Positions 1 through 7,663 of a stretch of 64,000 bases of DNA are shown one piece after another (position 1 is the first letter of the stretch; each line of letters begins with the position of its first letter). The notes under the pieces are model-generated. The model was not told the DNA's origin. It worked only from the letters and a program-made list of their open reading frames with translations, and searched no databases. The stretch is from Chlamydiota bacterium (lineage in GTDB: Bacteria > Chlamydiota > Chlamydiia > Chlamydiales > RGXB01). The position numbers were made by a program, and so were the translations under genes. The stretch lies in the NCBI GenBank assembly GCA_016866475.1, contig VGMF01000001.1:248001-312000 (forward strand). Reading direction: 5' to 3'.

Positions 1-436
1 TAAGCTCAAGGAGCTTACCTAAAAACCAGGTTAAGGGGCGCATCAGATAAGATAATAGATAGAGAGGGCCTATGCCTAGCATAGCGACCGACTCGGGATG
101 CCGTCTTGCAGCAAATAGGGGAGCCAACTCTGCAAAAAGCAATACAAATAAAATTTGTGTTACAGGGGCTAAATCAGGATCGAGCCCATTCGATGCGTAA
201 AATCTTCTTGAACACTCCGATCCTATTTGAAGGGCAGTATTCACCCCCACCAGAGTTGTTGCAAAAAGGCGTGTCGGATCAAAAAGCATCCGACTGATCC
301 ACTTGGCTTTTTTACTGCCACGCACCAAATAGTACTGCAATCGCACTCTATTGAAAGAGACTATAGCCATCTCCATCATCGCAAAAAAAGCCTGGAATAC
401 AAGGCAAAGGATGGTCAAAACTAAAAAAAAATTCAT
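1..436 (-). CDS. CNNM/DUF21 transmembrane protein, C-terminus cut by window edge
   Basis: Reading the minus strand from ATG at 436 gives an open frame to the window edge, beginning MNFFLVLTILCLVFQAFFAM. The visible ~145 residues are a hydrophobic DUF21 (CNNM) module with the typical small-residue first helix followed by a basic segment. The ATG overlaps the stop of the upstream paralogue at 433-435 (ATGA), so the two are translationally coupled. Such proteins usually continue into CBS and CorC_HlyC domains, which would lie outside the window. Role in cation transport or membrane homeostasis is inferred from the family only. Confidence 0.85.
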   Translation of the reverse strand, partial: MNFFLVLTILCLVFQAFFAMMEMAIVSFNRVRLQYYLVRGSKKAKWISRMLFDPTRLFATTLVGVNTALQIGSECSRRFYASNGLDPDLAPVTQILFVLLFAELAPLFAARRHPESVAMLGIGPLYLLSYLMRPLTWFLGKLLEL

Positions 437-1686
437 TCCCCCTCCCCTTTAGTCGGCAATTTACGGATATAAACCTTTTGAACCGTTTTTTCATCGGCAG
501 CCAAAATGTGAAAAAGGAGGGGCTCCACAATCAGACGGTCTCCAACTTTGGGGATATCTCCTAGCCGCTCTGTTAACCATCCCCCGACCGTAACCATGTT
601 TGAGGGGCTTTTAAGCTCCACGTCAAAACGATTTTCTATCTCTACAACTTCTAAGAGCCCGTTCGAAATAAGGATATCTTCCGAAGATTCCAGCAACCGG
701 TTTGGAGGATCGATTTTGTCCTGAATAGGACCTACCACAACCTCCATCAAATCTTCCAGTGTGATCAGTCCGGCAATCGAGCCATATTCGTCTACGACTA
801 TCGCTATCTCCTCTTTGCGGAAATGAAACTGCTGCATCAGGTGTCTGGCAGAAACCGATTCGGGGACATAAAAAGGTTTTCTTAGTAAAGGGACAACATC
901 AAATCCTTTTCTAAAGCCGCGGTTGTGCAAGAAGAGATCCCTAGAAAAAATAAAACCTAAGATTTTTTCGAGGCTGCCGTCATACACCGGGATTTTTGAA
1001 CACTCTTTCTTAATCATAGTTTCCAAAAGCTTTTCTATAGGCGACTGGATATCATAGGCGATAATCTCATGCCTTGAGCGCATCAGCTCTTTGACTATGT
1101 GGTCATCCAGATCAAGATATCCACGCATAAGGTACATCTCATCAGGACTGATCACCCCAAGTTCTTTCGAACTTTTGATTGCGGTCTCTAATTCTTTGAC
1201 CGAAATCTCTTTTTCTTTAGGGAGAAAACAAAAAATGATTTTACTTATAAAAAGAGCCGTTCCGGAGAGAACGAATCGTATTGGCGAAAGACAAATTTTA
1301 AAAAAGTGAATGATTCGGACAAAACGGTAAGCGATCTCCCTATTGTAACGTATTGCTATCGCTTTAGGGAGCATCTCTCCAAAAAGAAGAACTAAAACGA
1401 GGGGCACTCCAACCGAAAGAAGAAAAGAACCCCCGTCGCCAAATACGTTGGCTACAACATTTTGGATTAAAATATTGACCGCTATATTTAGCATCAATAG
1501 GCTAACAAGCAATTGGTGCGGGGTTTTCAGTAATTCCGCGATCAGCCTTTTTTTAGGATTTAAATCTCTTTTATAAAGATGAATTTTCAAGGAAGATAGT
1601 GAGAAAAAAGCGGTCTCGGATCCCGAAAGAAACGCCGAAAAGGAGATTAAAGCAATCAGTATTGCTATGAAAAAACCTAACCACAT
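433..1686 (-). CDS. CNNM/CBS-domain membrane protein (HlyC/CorC family)
   Basis: 417 residues. The N-terminal ~150 residues hold several hydrophobic helices (DUF21/CNNM). Residues ~190-310 form a CBS pair, recognisable by the VVDEYGSIAGLITLEDLMEV segment. The C-terminal ~90 residues fit the CorC_HlyC FAD-fold-like domain. Family members are inner-membrane proteins linked to Mg2+/Co2+ handling; the old name hemolysin is probably misleading. The gene forms a tandem pair with a paralogue downstream (4-bp overlap) and follows the DivIC-like gene by only a few bases, so one operon is likely. A third relative lies at 18712-20037. Confidence 0.9.
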   Translation of the reverse strand: MWLGFFIAILIALISFSAFLSGSETAFFSLSSLKIHLYKRDLNPKKRLIAELLKTPHQLLVSLLMLNIAVNILIQNVVANVFGDGGSFLLSVGVPLVLVLLFGEMLPKAIAIRYNREIAYRFVRIIHFFKICLSPIRFVLSGTALFISKIIFCFLPKEKEISVKELETAIKSSKELGVISPDEMYLMRGYLDLDDHIVKELMRSRHEIIAYDIQSPIEKLLETMIKKECSKIPVYDGSLEKILGFIFSRDLFLHNRGFRKGFDVVPLLRKPFYVPESVSARHLMQQFHFRKEEIAIVVDEYGSIAGLITLEDLMEVVVGPIQDKIDPPNRLLESSEDILISNGLLEVVEIENRFDVELKSPSNMVTVGGWLTERLGDIPKVGDRLIVEPLLFHILAADEKTVQKVYIRKLPTKGEGE

Positions 1687-1689
1687 ACT

Positions 1690-1977
1690 TTAATGGGACC
1701 TGAACACAATTTTCGTCTCCTTCTGACGAACAAGGCCTAGCTCCTCTTTAACGACCTCCTCTAACCAGAAAGGGTCCTGAAAAGCCTCTATATCTCGAGA
1801 TAACTCCTCTTTTCTTTGTTTTGCAAGATGAATAGATTGATTGAGCTGCTCAATTTTGAAAAAAGAGGCCTGAGAGTCAATATGTAATTGACGAGCAAGA
1901 GAGTTGCCAACGAAGTGGATTGTGAAAACTAGAAATACGACCCAAAACCAGGAGCGATATTTTTTGATGCGTTGCAT
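1690..1977 (-). CDS. Septum formation initiator, DivIC/FtsB-like
   Basis: 95 residues with a short basic N-terminus, one transmembrane helix (about 11-27), then a charged, coiled-coil-like stretch and a C-terminal segment with the DivIC/FtsB pattern around DPFWLEEVVKEELGLVRQKE. The family are bitopic divisome proteins that bind FtsL and help activate septal peptidoglycan synthesis. In Chlamydiae, which divide without FtsZ, this fits the retained divisome set. It lies just upstream of the CBS protein genes. Identification rests on topology and the C-terminal motif, not on strong sequence identity. Confidence 0.75.
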   Translation of the reverse strand: MQRIKKYRSWFWVVFLVFTIHFVGNSLARQLHIDSQASFFKIEQLNQSIHLAKQRKEELSRDIEAFQDPFWLEEVVKEELGLVRQKETKIVFRSH

Positions 1978-1990
1978 ATGCAGATAGAAC

Positions 1991-2015
1991 TTACCGGCGA
2001 GAAATACGCCGGTAA
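1991..2015 (-). terminator. 9-bp stem hairpin between two minus-strand genes
   Basis: Perfect inverted repeat TTACCGGCG / CGCCGGTAA with a 7-nt loop, just downstream of the small secreted-protein gene and upstream of the DivIC-like gene. No T-run follows on the minus strand, so it may be a weak terminator, an mRNA-stabilising hairpin or an attenuator. Confidence 0.5.
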
Positions 2016-2027
2016 GGAATCAAAAGA

Positions 2028-2207
2028 TTATTTTTGATCTTTTTGCTCTTCATCTTCATGAACGATTTCGTTATCTTCATCAGCATGTGCTATATCTGCT
2101 GAATGTTCAATAACAACAACTTCTTCTTTTTTTTCTTCTTCATTTGCAAAAGCATTGATAGAAAGAAGAGATACTAGAGCCGCAGCTAAGACTGATCTGA
2201 TTTTCAT
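2028..2207 (-). CDS. Small secreted acidic protein
   Basis: 59 residues from the ATG at 2207, chosen because GGAG precedes it at good spacing and because it begins a clear signal peptide (MKIRSVLAAALVSLLSINAFA, cleavage after AFA). The frame is open further upstream but that extension would bury the signal peptide. The mature part (~38 residues) is almost only Glu, Asp, Lys, His and Val, with no cysteine. It is predicted to be periplasmic or secreted. The function is unknown; the acidic, His-containing tail could bind cations, but this is speculation. Confidence 0.7.
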   Translation of the reverse strand: MKIRSVLAAALVSLLSINAFANEEEKKEEVVVIEHSADIAHADEDNEIVHEDEEQKDQK

Positions 2208-2369
2208 ATTATCACTCCAATTATGTTTGGTTGGGGAATAAAGCAAATATACTTTAATATTGAGAAAATTTCAACGATGAAAAATATGAAGAGGCTAACA
2301 ATTCTAATTTTAATAGAAACCTATTCTCAATTTTCCCCTTGGTATATAATTTAAAAAAAACCGCCTTAT

Positions 2370-2822
2370 ATGATGCGAGAGCAGATTTTACGCATGTATC
2401 AAAAAAAAGAGCGATTAAGTCTCAAAAAAAAATCCATTTTCGACTTAAAGAAATTAGAGGTCCCATTTATGGAAGCCATCACATTAAAAAAACTCAAAAC
2501 CATGCTCTTCGACGATGAAAACCCCATTTTTTTGCTGGACGTCCGTACACCTCAAGAGCACTATAGCAAACGGATCCAAGGAGCAATAAACATCCCTCTC
2601 GACACACTCCCCTCCCAAATATCCCTGATCAAAGATAAACCTTGCATTGTTGTCCACTGCGCACATGGATTCAGAGCTAAAAGGGCTGCCGAATTTCTTT
2701 ACGAAACAGAACGGCTCAATGTCTATTTTGTCAAAGGTGATATTGAGCTTTGGGAACAGGCGGAGCTTCCCATTCTTTACGAAGATGATTTTCCAGGGAC
2801 ATCTGAAGAAGCGAGTCGATGA
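2370..2822 (+). CDS. Rhodanese-domain protein
   Basis: 150 residues from the first ATG. The single rhodanese domain spans ~35-135, with FLLDVRTPQEHYSKRIQGAI and an active-site loop containing the catalytic Cys in VVHCAHGFRAKRAAEFL. A second start, ATG at 2469 (117 residues), has an AGAGG-like site and begins exactly at the domain, so it may be the true start. Members move sulfane sulfur or act as persulfide carriers. The last ~92 bases overlap the 3' end of ddl on the opposite strand. A TATAAT box at 2345-2350 lies upstream. Confidence 0.85.
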   Translation: MMREQILRMYQKKERLSLKKKSIFDLKKLEVPFMEAITLKKLKTMLFDDENPIFLLDVRTPQEHYSKRIQGAINIPLDTLPSQISLIKDKPCIVVHCAHGFRAKRAAEFLYETERLNVYFVKGDIELWEQAELPILYEDDFPGTSEEASR

Positions 2823-3786
2823 GCGTAGTGTAACTGACACCTGAAAGGTTCAATAGTTTCGGATACAAACTGATTGGGGTGAACCCGGGGATAGTATTGA
2901 CCTCGTTGACATAGAGCGTTCCGTCGTAGAAAAAATCTACTCGTGCCATCACATCACATTCAAGTATTCTAAAGACACTCAAAGCCTGCTGGCGTACCTG
3001 ATATTGTAATTCTTCAGGTATAGGAGCGGGTGCTTCTACCGTCGCACCCTCAGATAAAATATACTTAGCTTCAAAGTCATAAAATTCATTTTTTGGAATC
3101 ACCTGTCCGACTTTTGAAACAACCGGATCATCAAGACCCAAGACAGCGCACTCCAGTTCAATGCCTCTTATCGCTTTTTCTACAAGTACTTTTGAAGAGA
3201 ATTTTTTTGCCTCATCTAAAGCTATGATAAGATCTTGTCTCCCTTTTACCTTAGAAACACCGATAGAAGAGCCACTCGCTGCGGGTTTAACAAAACAAGG
3301 GTACCCAATCTTCTTTTCTAAAATCTCAAGGTAGACTGTATCGTAGGGACCTACACAAACCCAATCGGATACTTTTAAACCTGCTTGCACAAGCAGTCTT
3401 TTGGCAACCTCTTTGTCCCAGCACAAAGCGGAGGAGAGGACTGAAGCGCCTACAAATGGGACACCCAGCAACCTTAAGGCCCCCTGAACCGACCCATCCT
3501 CAGCATAATCACCATGCATAAGGGGGAAAACGACATCAAATTTTTTTAAATCCTCAAGGTAAGACGGGTTGTCTGCCACTTCGAAACGGCTATACGGCTG
3601 AAATCTCTCAAAGAATTCCTCTTTAGAAAAAAACTGCAACCTATTTTTAAAATCCAGACCGGCTATCGTCACCTCAAATTTTTTTGAGGTATAGGACGAA
3701 AGAACCGATCTCACTGAGGTGATTGAAACCCCATGCTCAGAAGATCTCCCCCCAAATAAAAAACAGGCCCTTTTCATCGTATCCAT
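2731..3786 (-). CDS. ddl: D-alanine--D-alanine ligase
   Basis: 351 residues, ATP-grasp fold. N-terminal GGRSSEHGVSITS, the central ATP-binding region with FVKPAASGSSIGVSKV, and C-terminal EVNTIPGFTPISLYP are the family hallmarks. It makes D-Ala-D-Ala for peptidoglycan precursors in the cytoplasm. GGAG sits 5 nt before the ATG. Here it is a stand-alone gene; in Chlamydia Ddl is fused to MurC. The C-terminal tail runs ~28 residues past the usual end and overlaps the rhodanese gene on the other strand. Confidence 0.95.
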   Translation of the reverse strand: MDTMKRACFLFGGRSSEHGVSITSVRSVLSSYTSKKFEVTIAGLDFKNRLQFFSKEEFFERFQPYSRFEVADNPSYLEDLKKFDVVFPLMHGDYAEDGSVQGALRLLGVPFVGASVLSSALCWDKEVAKRLLVQAGLKVSDWVCVGPYDTVYLEILEKKIGYPCFVKPAASGSSIGVSKVKGRQDLIIALDEAKKFSSKVLVEKAIRGIELECAVLGLDDPVVSKVGQVIPKNEFYDFEAKYILSEGATVEAPAPIPEELQYQVRQQALSVFRILECDVMARVDFFYDGTLYVNEVNTIPGFTPISLYPKLLNLSGVSYTTLIDSLLQMSLENHLRKEWEAPPVPKAQYHL

Positions 3787-3890
3787 TGAAACTCCATGAT
3801 TTGTGAAAAACCTATCTTAAAAATCTTTTCTACGTAAATACTTTTTCGGCTCACCCCCCCTTTTTTTCCAAATTAGCGCCCTTAAATGCT

Positions 3891-3919
3891 TTTACGCATT
3901 TATCTAAGTTTGCTATACT
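3891..3919 (+). promoter_or_regulatory. Probable housekeeping promoter for tsaC operon
   Basis: TTTACG at 3891-3896 and TATACT at 3914-3919 with a 17-bp spacer, ending ~12 bp before the tsaC start. This matches the sigma-70/66 layout. The short leader leaves little room for a Shine-Dalgarno site, and none is obvious. Confidence 0.5.
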
Positions 3920-3931
3920 CCCTCCATCCTT

Positions 3932-4873
3932 ATGATCCTTTCAAAAAAAGAAGCTATAGATATTTTAAAAACTGGCGGTATTGTTGCGGTCCCTTCGGAA
4001 ACCGTCTATGGTTTGGCCGCATCGATCAACCATCCGCAAGCGGTTTCTAAAATTTTTTCTATGAAAGGGCGCCCCTCTAAAAATCCGTTGATTGTCCACT
4101 TCAAATCCATAGATCAAGTTCTTGAATATCTGGATTTGCAAAACGACGTAGCAGCCCATCTCAAACATTTCTGGCCCGGACCGCTGACAATTGTCGCACC
4201 CCTCAAGAAGAAATTAGATCCATCTATTACAGCCGGCCTTCCGACATTAGCGGCGAGGATCCCCTCTCACCCTGTTTTTTTGGAGCTGATCGAAGCTGTC
4301 GGACCGCTTGCGGCCCCTTCTGCAAACCGCTCCGGACTACCCTCGGCAACAAGAGCATGGCATATAGAAAACGATTATTTAGGAAACGTACCGATTGTTG
4401 AAGGCGACCCCCCAAAACATGGGCTTGAATCTACAATCTTAATCCAAAAGGGGCCCTTGTTTGAAGTCGGACGGCTCGGTGCCCTCTCGATCGAAGAACT
4501 TGAACGCTATTTTACCATTTCGCCCCCCACGAGCACCCATTCAACACCCGTTTGTCCGGGACAGATGTTTCGCCACTATTCTCCCCGATGCGTACTTGTA
4601 GATGAATGGTCAAAAAAAATTGAAGCCGTAGTAGGTTTTGCCAATGTCAAGTATCCAAGCGATCTCCCGCTCTACGTACTTGGCCCAATCCATGACCCTG
4701 TCGCGATAGCCAACAATCTTTTTGAAACCCTACGCCTTTTGGATCAAAATGAGGTACAAAAAGCGTTTGTAGATTTCAATTTCCCCCTCCATGGTCTTTA
4801 CGCATCGATTCGCGAGAGATTGCTAAAAGCTACCCAACAAACAACCAACCTAAAAGAGGCTACCCATGTCTAA
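3932..4873 (+). CDS. tsaC: L-threonylcarbamoyladenylate synthase (Sua5-type)
   Basis: 313 residues: YrdC domain (~1-185) with the PSETVYGLAA and MKGRPSKNPL motifs, followed by a Sua5-type C-terminal domain, so it is the long Sua5 form rather than short TsaC. It makes threonylcarbamoyl-AMP from Thr, bicarbonate and ATP, the first step of t6A37 tRNA modification. It is the first gene of a tight operon with an FKBP and tsaD, the second t6A enzyme; the 8-bp overlap with the FKBP gene supports co-translation. Confidence 0.93.
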   Translation: MILSKKEAIDILKTGGIVAVPSETVYGLAASINHPQAVSKIFSMKGRPSKNPLIVHFKSIDQVLEYLDLQNDVAAHLKHFWPGPLTIVAPLKKKLDPSITAGLPTLAARIPSHPVFLELIEAVGPLAAPSANRSGLPSATRAWHIENDYLGNVPIVEGDPPKHGLESTILIQKGPLFEVGRLGALSIEELERYFTISPPTSTHSTPVCPGQMFRHYSPRCVLVDEWSKKIEAVVGFANVKYPSDLPLYVLGPIHDPVAIANNLFETLRLLDQNEVQKAFVDFNFPLHGLYASIRERLLKATQQTTNLKEATHV

Positions 4874-5264
4874 AATTGCAACTGTGCACTATACAGGTAA
4901 AAAAAAGGACGGCAAAACGTTTGACTCCTCCATTGACAGAGAGCCATTCAGCTTCCAAATCGGACAAAAGCAGGTGATTGAGGGTTTTGAAAAAGCTGTT
5001 TTGAGCCTTTTGGTAGGGCAAAAAAAAGAGTTCGAAATTCCATTTTTAGAGGGATATGGGCCTAAAAATCCTGATCTAGTAGGACGGGTCAAAAGAGATT
5101 TGTTCCCGCAAGATCTTGATCTTGAGGTTGGGATTGTTCTAGAGATCCGCGGTCAACCCGTCGTTGTGGTAGCCTTAGACGAAAATAGCGCAACTCTCGA
5201 CGCAAACCATTTCCTAGCAGGCGAAGATCTCATTTTTGAAATTGAACTTTTGGATATCAAGTGA
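4866..5264 (+). CDS. FKBP-type peptidyl-prolyl isomerase, SlyD-like
   Basis: 132 residues. It starts with VHYTGKKKDGKTFDSS, the FKBP strand and loop, followed by QVIEGFEKAVLSLLVGQKK and EGYGP, then an insert-in-flap region (~70-115) as in SlyD. The His-rich metal-binding tail of E. coli SlyD is absent. It should act as a cytoplasmic prolyl isomerase and folding helper. It sits between the two t6A enzyme genes with overlaps on both sides (8 and 4 bp), which suggests co-expression rather than a direct role in t6A synthesis. Confidence 0.9.
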   Translation: MSKIATVHYTGKKKDGKTFDSSIDREPFSFQIGQKQVIEGFEKAVLSLLVGQKKEFEIPFLEGYGPKNPDLVGRVKRDLFPQDLDLEVGIVLEIRGQPVVVVALDENSATLDANHFLAGEDLIFEIELLDIK

Positions 5265-6301
5265 TTTGTCTGGGAATTGAAAGCACATGCGACGAGACCT
5301 CTATTGCGGTGATCACAGACCGTTTTGAAATCCTTTCTAATGTCATCTATTCCCAAGCAGACCTGCACAGTCGGTTCGGCGGCGTTTTCCCCGAGCTGGC
5401 TGCACGTGAACACCTGGAAAAAATCACACCCTGTTATTTAGAGGCCCTTCAAAAAGCAAACGTCAGACCTGAAGAGATCGATCTCATTGCCGTAGCTTAT
5501 GGCCCAGGTCTGATTGGGTCCATACAAATCGGCCTCACATTTGCTAAAACGTTGGCCCTCTCTTTAAATATCCCCTTTGTTGCAGTGAATCACATACACG
5601 CCCATCTTGTTGCCCCTTTTTTAGAAAATAAAGGAGCTATGGACCTTTTTGGAGCAATAGGGATCGTGATATCGGGCGGACACACTCAAATTAATTGGAT
5701 GGAGACCCCGCTTGATGTAGAAACAATCGGTTCTACAATAGACGATGCGATGGGTGAGTGTTTTGATAAGTGTGCGAAAATCTGTGATCTCCCCTACCCA
5801 GGTGGGCCACACGTAGAAAAACTTGCCTCGAAAGGGGACCTTTCTAAGGTTTTTCTAAAAAGCTGTAGGGTAAAAGAGGCCCCTCTCTCTTTTTCTTTTA
5901 GTGGGCTAAAGACCCAAGTACTCTATGCTAAAAAAAATCCGCTCTACCAAATAGAAGATATTTGTGCTTCTTTTCAACATGTTGTATTCAAAGACCTCTA
6001 CCAAAAAGCACTTTTGGCTGTGGAAAAATTCCAAGCTAAAGCGGTTTTTTTTGGTGGTGGTGTCGCTTCCAGCAGAAGTTTAAGGGCGTATTTCAAAGAT
6101 TTCCCCTGCCCCGTTTTTTTCCCATCCAAAGAGCTTGCTCTTGACAATGGCGCAATGATTGCTACATTAGGTCTTTTACAATACAAAAAGTTAGGCCCCT
6201 CCCCTCTTGATATCGAACCAAAAACGCGCATCCCCTTCCCTCACCTTACCGAAAAAAGAGATAGCTTAGAACTAAAACAGGTCACAACAACAGCTGTTTG
6301 A
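5261..6301 (+). CDS. tsaD: tRNA N6-adenosine threonylcarbamoyltransferase
   Basis: 346 residues with a GTG start that overlaps the previous stop (GTGA). The Kae1/TsaD signatures are present: GIESTCDETSIAV at the N-terminus, the metal site H111-I-H-A-H115, a GGHTQ loop, and FFGGGVASSRSLR with LALDNGAMIA near the C-terminus. It transfers the threonylcarbamoyl group made by the upstream Sua5-type enzyme to A37 of ANN-decoding tRNAs, normally with TsaB and TsaE, which are not in this window. Confidence 0.96.
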   Translation: MICLGIESTCDETSIAVITDRFEILSNVIYSQADLHSRFGGVFPELAAREHLEKITPCYLEALQKANVRPEEIDLIAVAYGPGLIGSIQIGLTFAKTLALSLNIPFVAVNHIHAHLVAPFLENKGAMDLFGAIGIVISGGHTQINWMETPLDVETIGSTIDDAMGECFDKCAKICDLPYPGGPHVEKLASKGDLSKVFLKSCRVKEAPLSFSFSGLKTQVLYAKKNPLYQIEDICASFQHVVFKDLYQKALLAVEKFQAKAVFFGGGVASSRSLRAYFKDFPCPVFFPSKELALDNGAMIATLGLLQYKKLGPSPLDIEPKTRIPFPHLTEKRDSLELKQVTTTAV

Positions 6302-6539
6302 TCTATTGGAAAGTTCCAACCCTCTAGAGAAATTCAATCTTTCTTTGAAGATAGCGCTTAAATCTGCTGCAAAAAAAACTAAAGGTAGAATCAAAGGCAA
6401 ACTTAACCTGTTAGCTAACTATTCAAAAAGATTAAAAAGACCGAATCTTGATTCCTTTTCTTTTCTGTAGTCAAAAAATATTTGTTTAAGTAATTCAAAA
6501 AAAAACCCTCTTAACCCTAAAAGCCTGGAAGAAAAAGAG

Positions 6540-7109
6540 ATGACTGTTTTAAAGACTAATCGATTAGTTTTACGCAATTGGAAAGAAGAGGATTTTCCAG
6601 CCTTTGCTAAGCTCAATTCTGATCCGCGCGTAATGGTGTACCTGGCAAAATGCACAAAGGAAGAAAGCGATAATTTGGCAATCAAGAACAAAGAAAACAT
6701 CGACAAAGAAGGCTGGGGAAGATGGGCAGTTTCCCCCCATGATAGTGAGGAATTTATTGGGACAATAGGCTTATACCCTTTAGATCACGAGACATATCCC
6801 CTCCCCTTTACACCTACAGTTGCTGTAGCATGGAGAATTGCTTTTGAGCACTGGGGTAAAGGGTATGCAACAGAAGGGGCAAAAGCAGTATTAGACTATG
6901 GATTCAAAGTACTCCAATTAGAGGAAATCGTCGCTTATTGTCATCATGAACATGTTGCATCAATGCATGTGATGGAAAAGCTCGGGATGCACCGTAATCC
7001 CAAAGACGATTTTGATGCCAACCCCTTCTTTAAAAAGTTGCTTGTCGGCAGGCATGTTCTCTATCGTATCACCAAAAAAGAATGGGAAAATCGGTCAAAT
7101 AACCCTTGA
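6540..7109 (+). CDS. GNAT acetyltransferase, RimJ/RimL-like
   Basis: 189 residues. It opens with LKTNRLVLRNWKEEDFPAFAKL, typical of the RimJ/RimL branch, and has the acetyl-CoA loop in HWGKGYATEGAKAVLDYGF followed by SMHVMEKLGM. The family acetylates N-terminal amines of proteins or small molecules; the substrate cannot be read from sequence. It stands alone, with ~240 bp before it that hold no gene I can support. The RBS is weak (GGAAGAAAAAGAG). Confidence 0.85.
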   Translation: MTVLKTNRLVLRNWKEEDFPAFAKLNSDPRVMVYLAKCTKEESDNLAIKNKENIDKEGWGRWAVSPHDSEEFIGTIGLYPLDHETYPLPFTPTVAVAWRIAFEHWGKGYATEGAKAVLDYGFKVLQLEEIVAYCHHEHVASMHVMEKLGMHRNPKDDFDANPFFKKLLVGRHVLYRITKKEWENRSNNP

Positions 7110-7204
7110 ACCTTTTGCTGAATACAATAAAAGAGGAAATAAAATAGGGGCACAATCTATTATTTAGGGTCGATTCACTATAAAAACCTTAAAAAGGGGC
7201 TCTT

Positions 7205-7477
7205 ATGATAGAAAATAAAGTGTCTAGGATTTACGATATCCAGTGGATTGATGATTATTATCGATTCCATAATGCCAGCCTGCAAAGAGATCACTTAGAG
7301 CGAACTCTCATGGCTTTGTCCGTTATCGTCCTAGGCTGCGGGCTTTTATCTCAAGTAGAAGATGACAACCAGCATGATGCCTCAATAGTCCTCTCTTCTT
7401 TAGTGGTGATGACGGGGGTGTGTACAATGCACCGCATAACTAGAATACTTCAACACACACGATGCATGAGATTTTAA
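7205..7477 (+). CDS. Hypothetical protein with bilobed hydrophobic domain (Inc-like)
   Basis: 90 residues, not recognised by sequence. Two hydrophobic helices at ~34-50 and ~60-75 are separated by a short acidic loop (EDDNQHD). The N-terminus of ~33 residues is soluble and the C-terminus is short and basic. This two-helix hairpin is the bilobed layout of chlamydial inclusion membrane (Inc) proteins, which are type III secreted and inserted in the vacuole membrane. A good Shine-Dalgarno (AAGGGG) precedes the ATG. It borders the duplicated accessory region. The Inc assignment is inference from topology only. Confidence 0.6.
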   Translation: MIENKVSRIYDIQWIDDYYRFHNASLQRDHLERTLMALSVIVLGCGLLSQVEDDNQHDASIVLSSLVVMTGVCTMHRITRILQHTRCMRF

Positions 7478-7519
7478 ATACCCCTTTTTAAAAAAAATCG
7501 ACATCCTTAGCCAATCTTG

Positions 7520-7648
7520 ATGAAAAACCATCCTAATCTCGAAGATCCTTTTTTTGAGAACAGCCCGAATACTGTCCAGCGATTACCCACCAAAAGAAAA
7601 CCCTCTTGGATTATTGAACAATTAGTGAAAATATCCTTTAAAGACTAA
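7520..7648 (+). CDS. Possible 42-residue ORF, unsupported
   Basis: The frame ATG 7520 to TAA 7648 encodes 42 residues with no recognisable motif (basic middle, RLPTKRKPSW) and no clear Shine-Dalgarno. It lies in the AT-rich gap just before the tandem duplication. It could be chance or the remnant of a larger gene. The rest of the gap 7478-7765 holds only AT-rich sequence including TTAATTAATTAA. Confidence 0.2.
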   Translation: MKNHPNLEDPFFENSPNTVQRLPTKRKPSWIIEQLVKISFKD

Positions 7649-7663
7649 GTTATCTTAAATACA

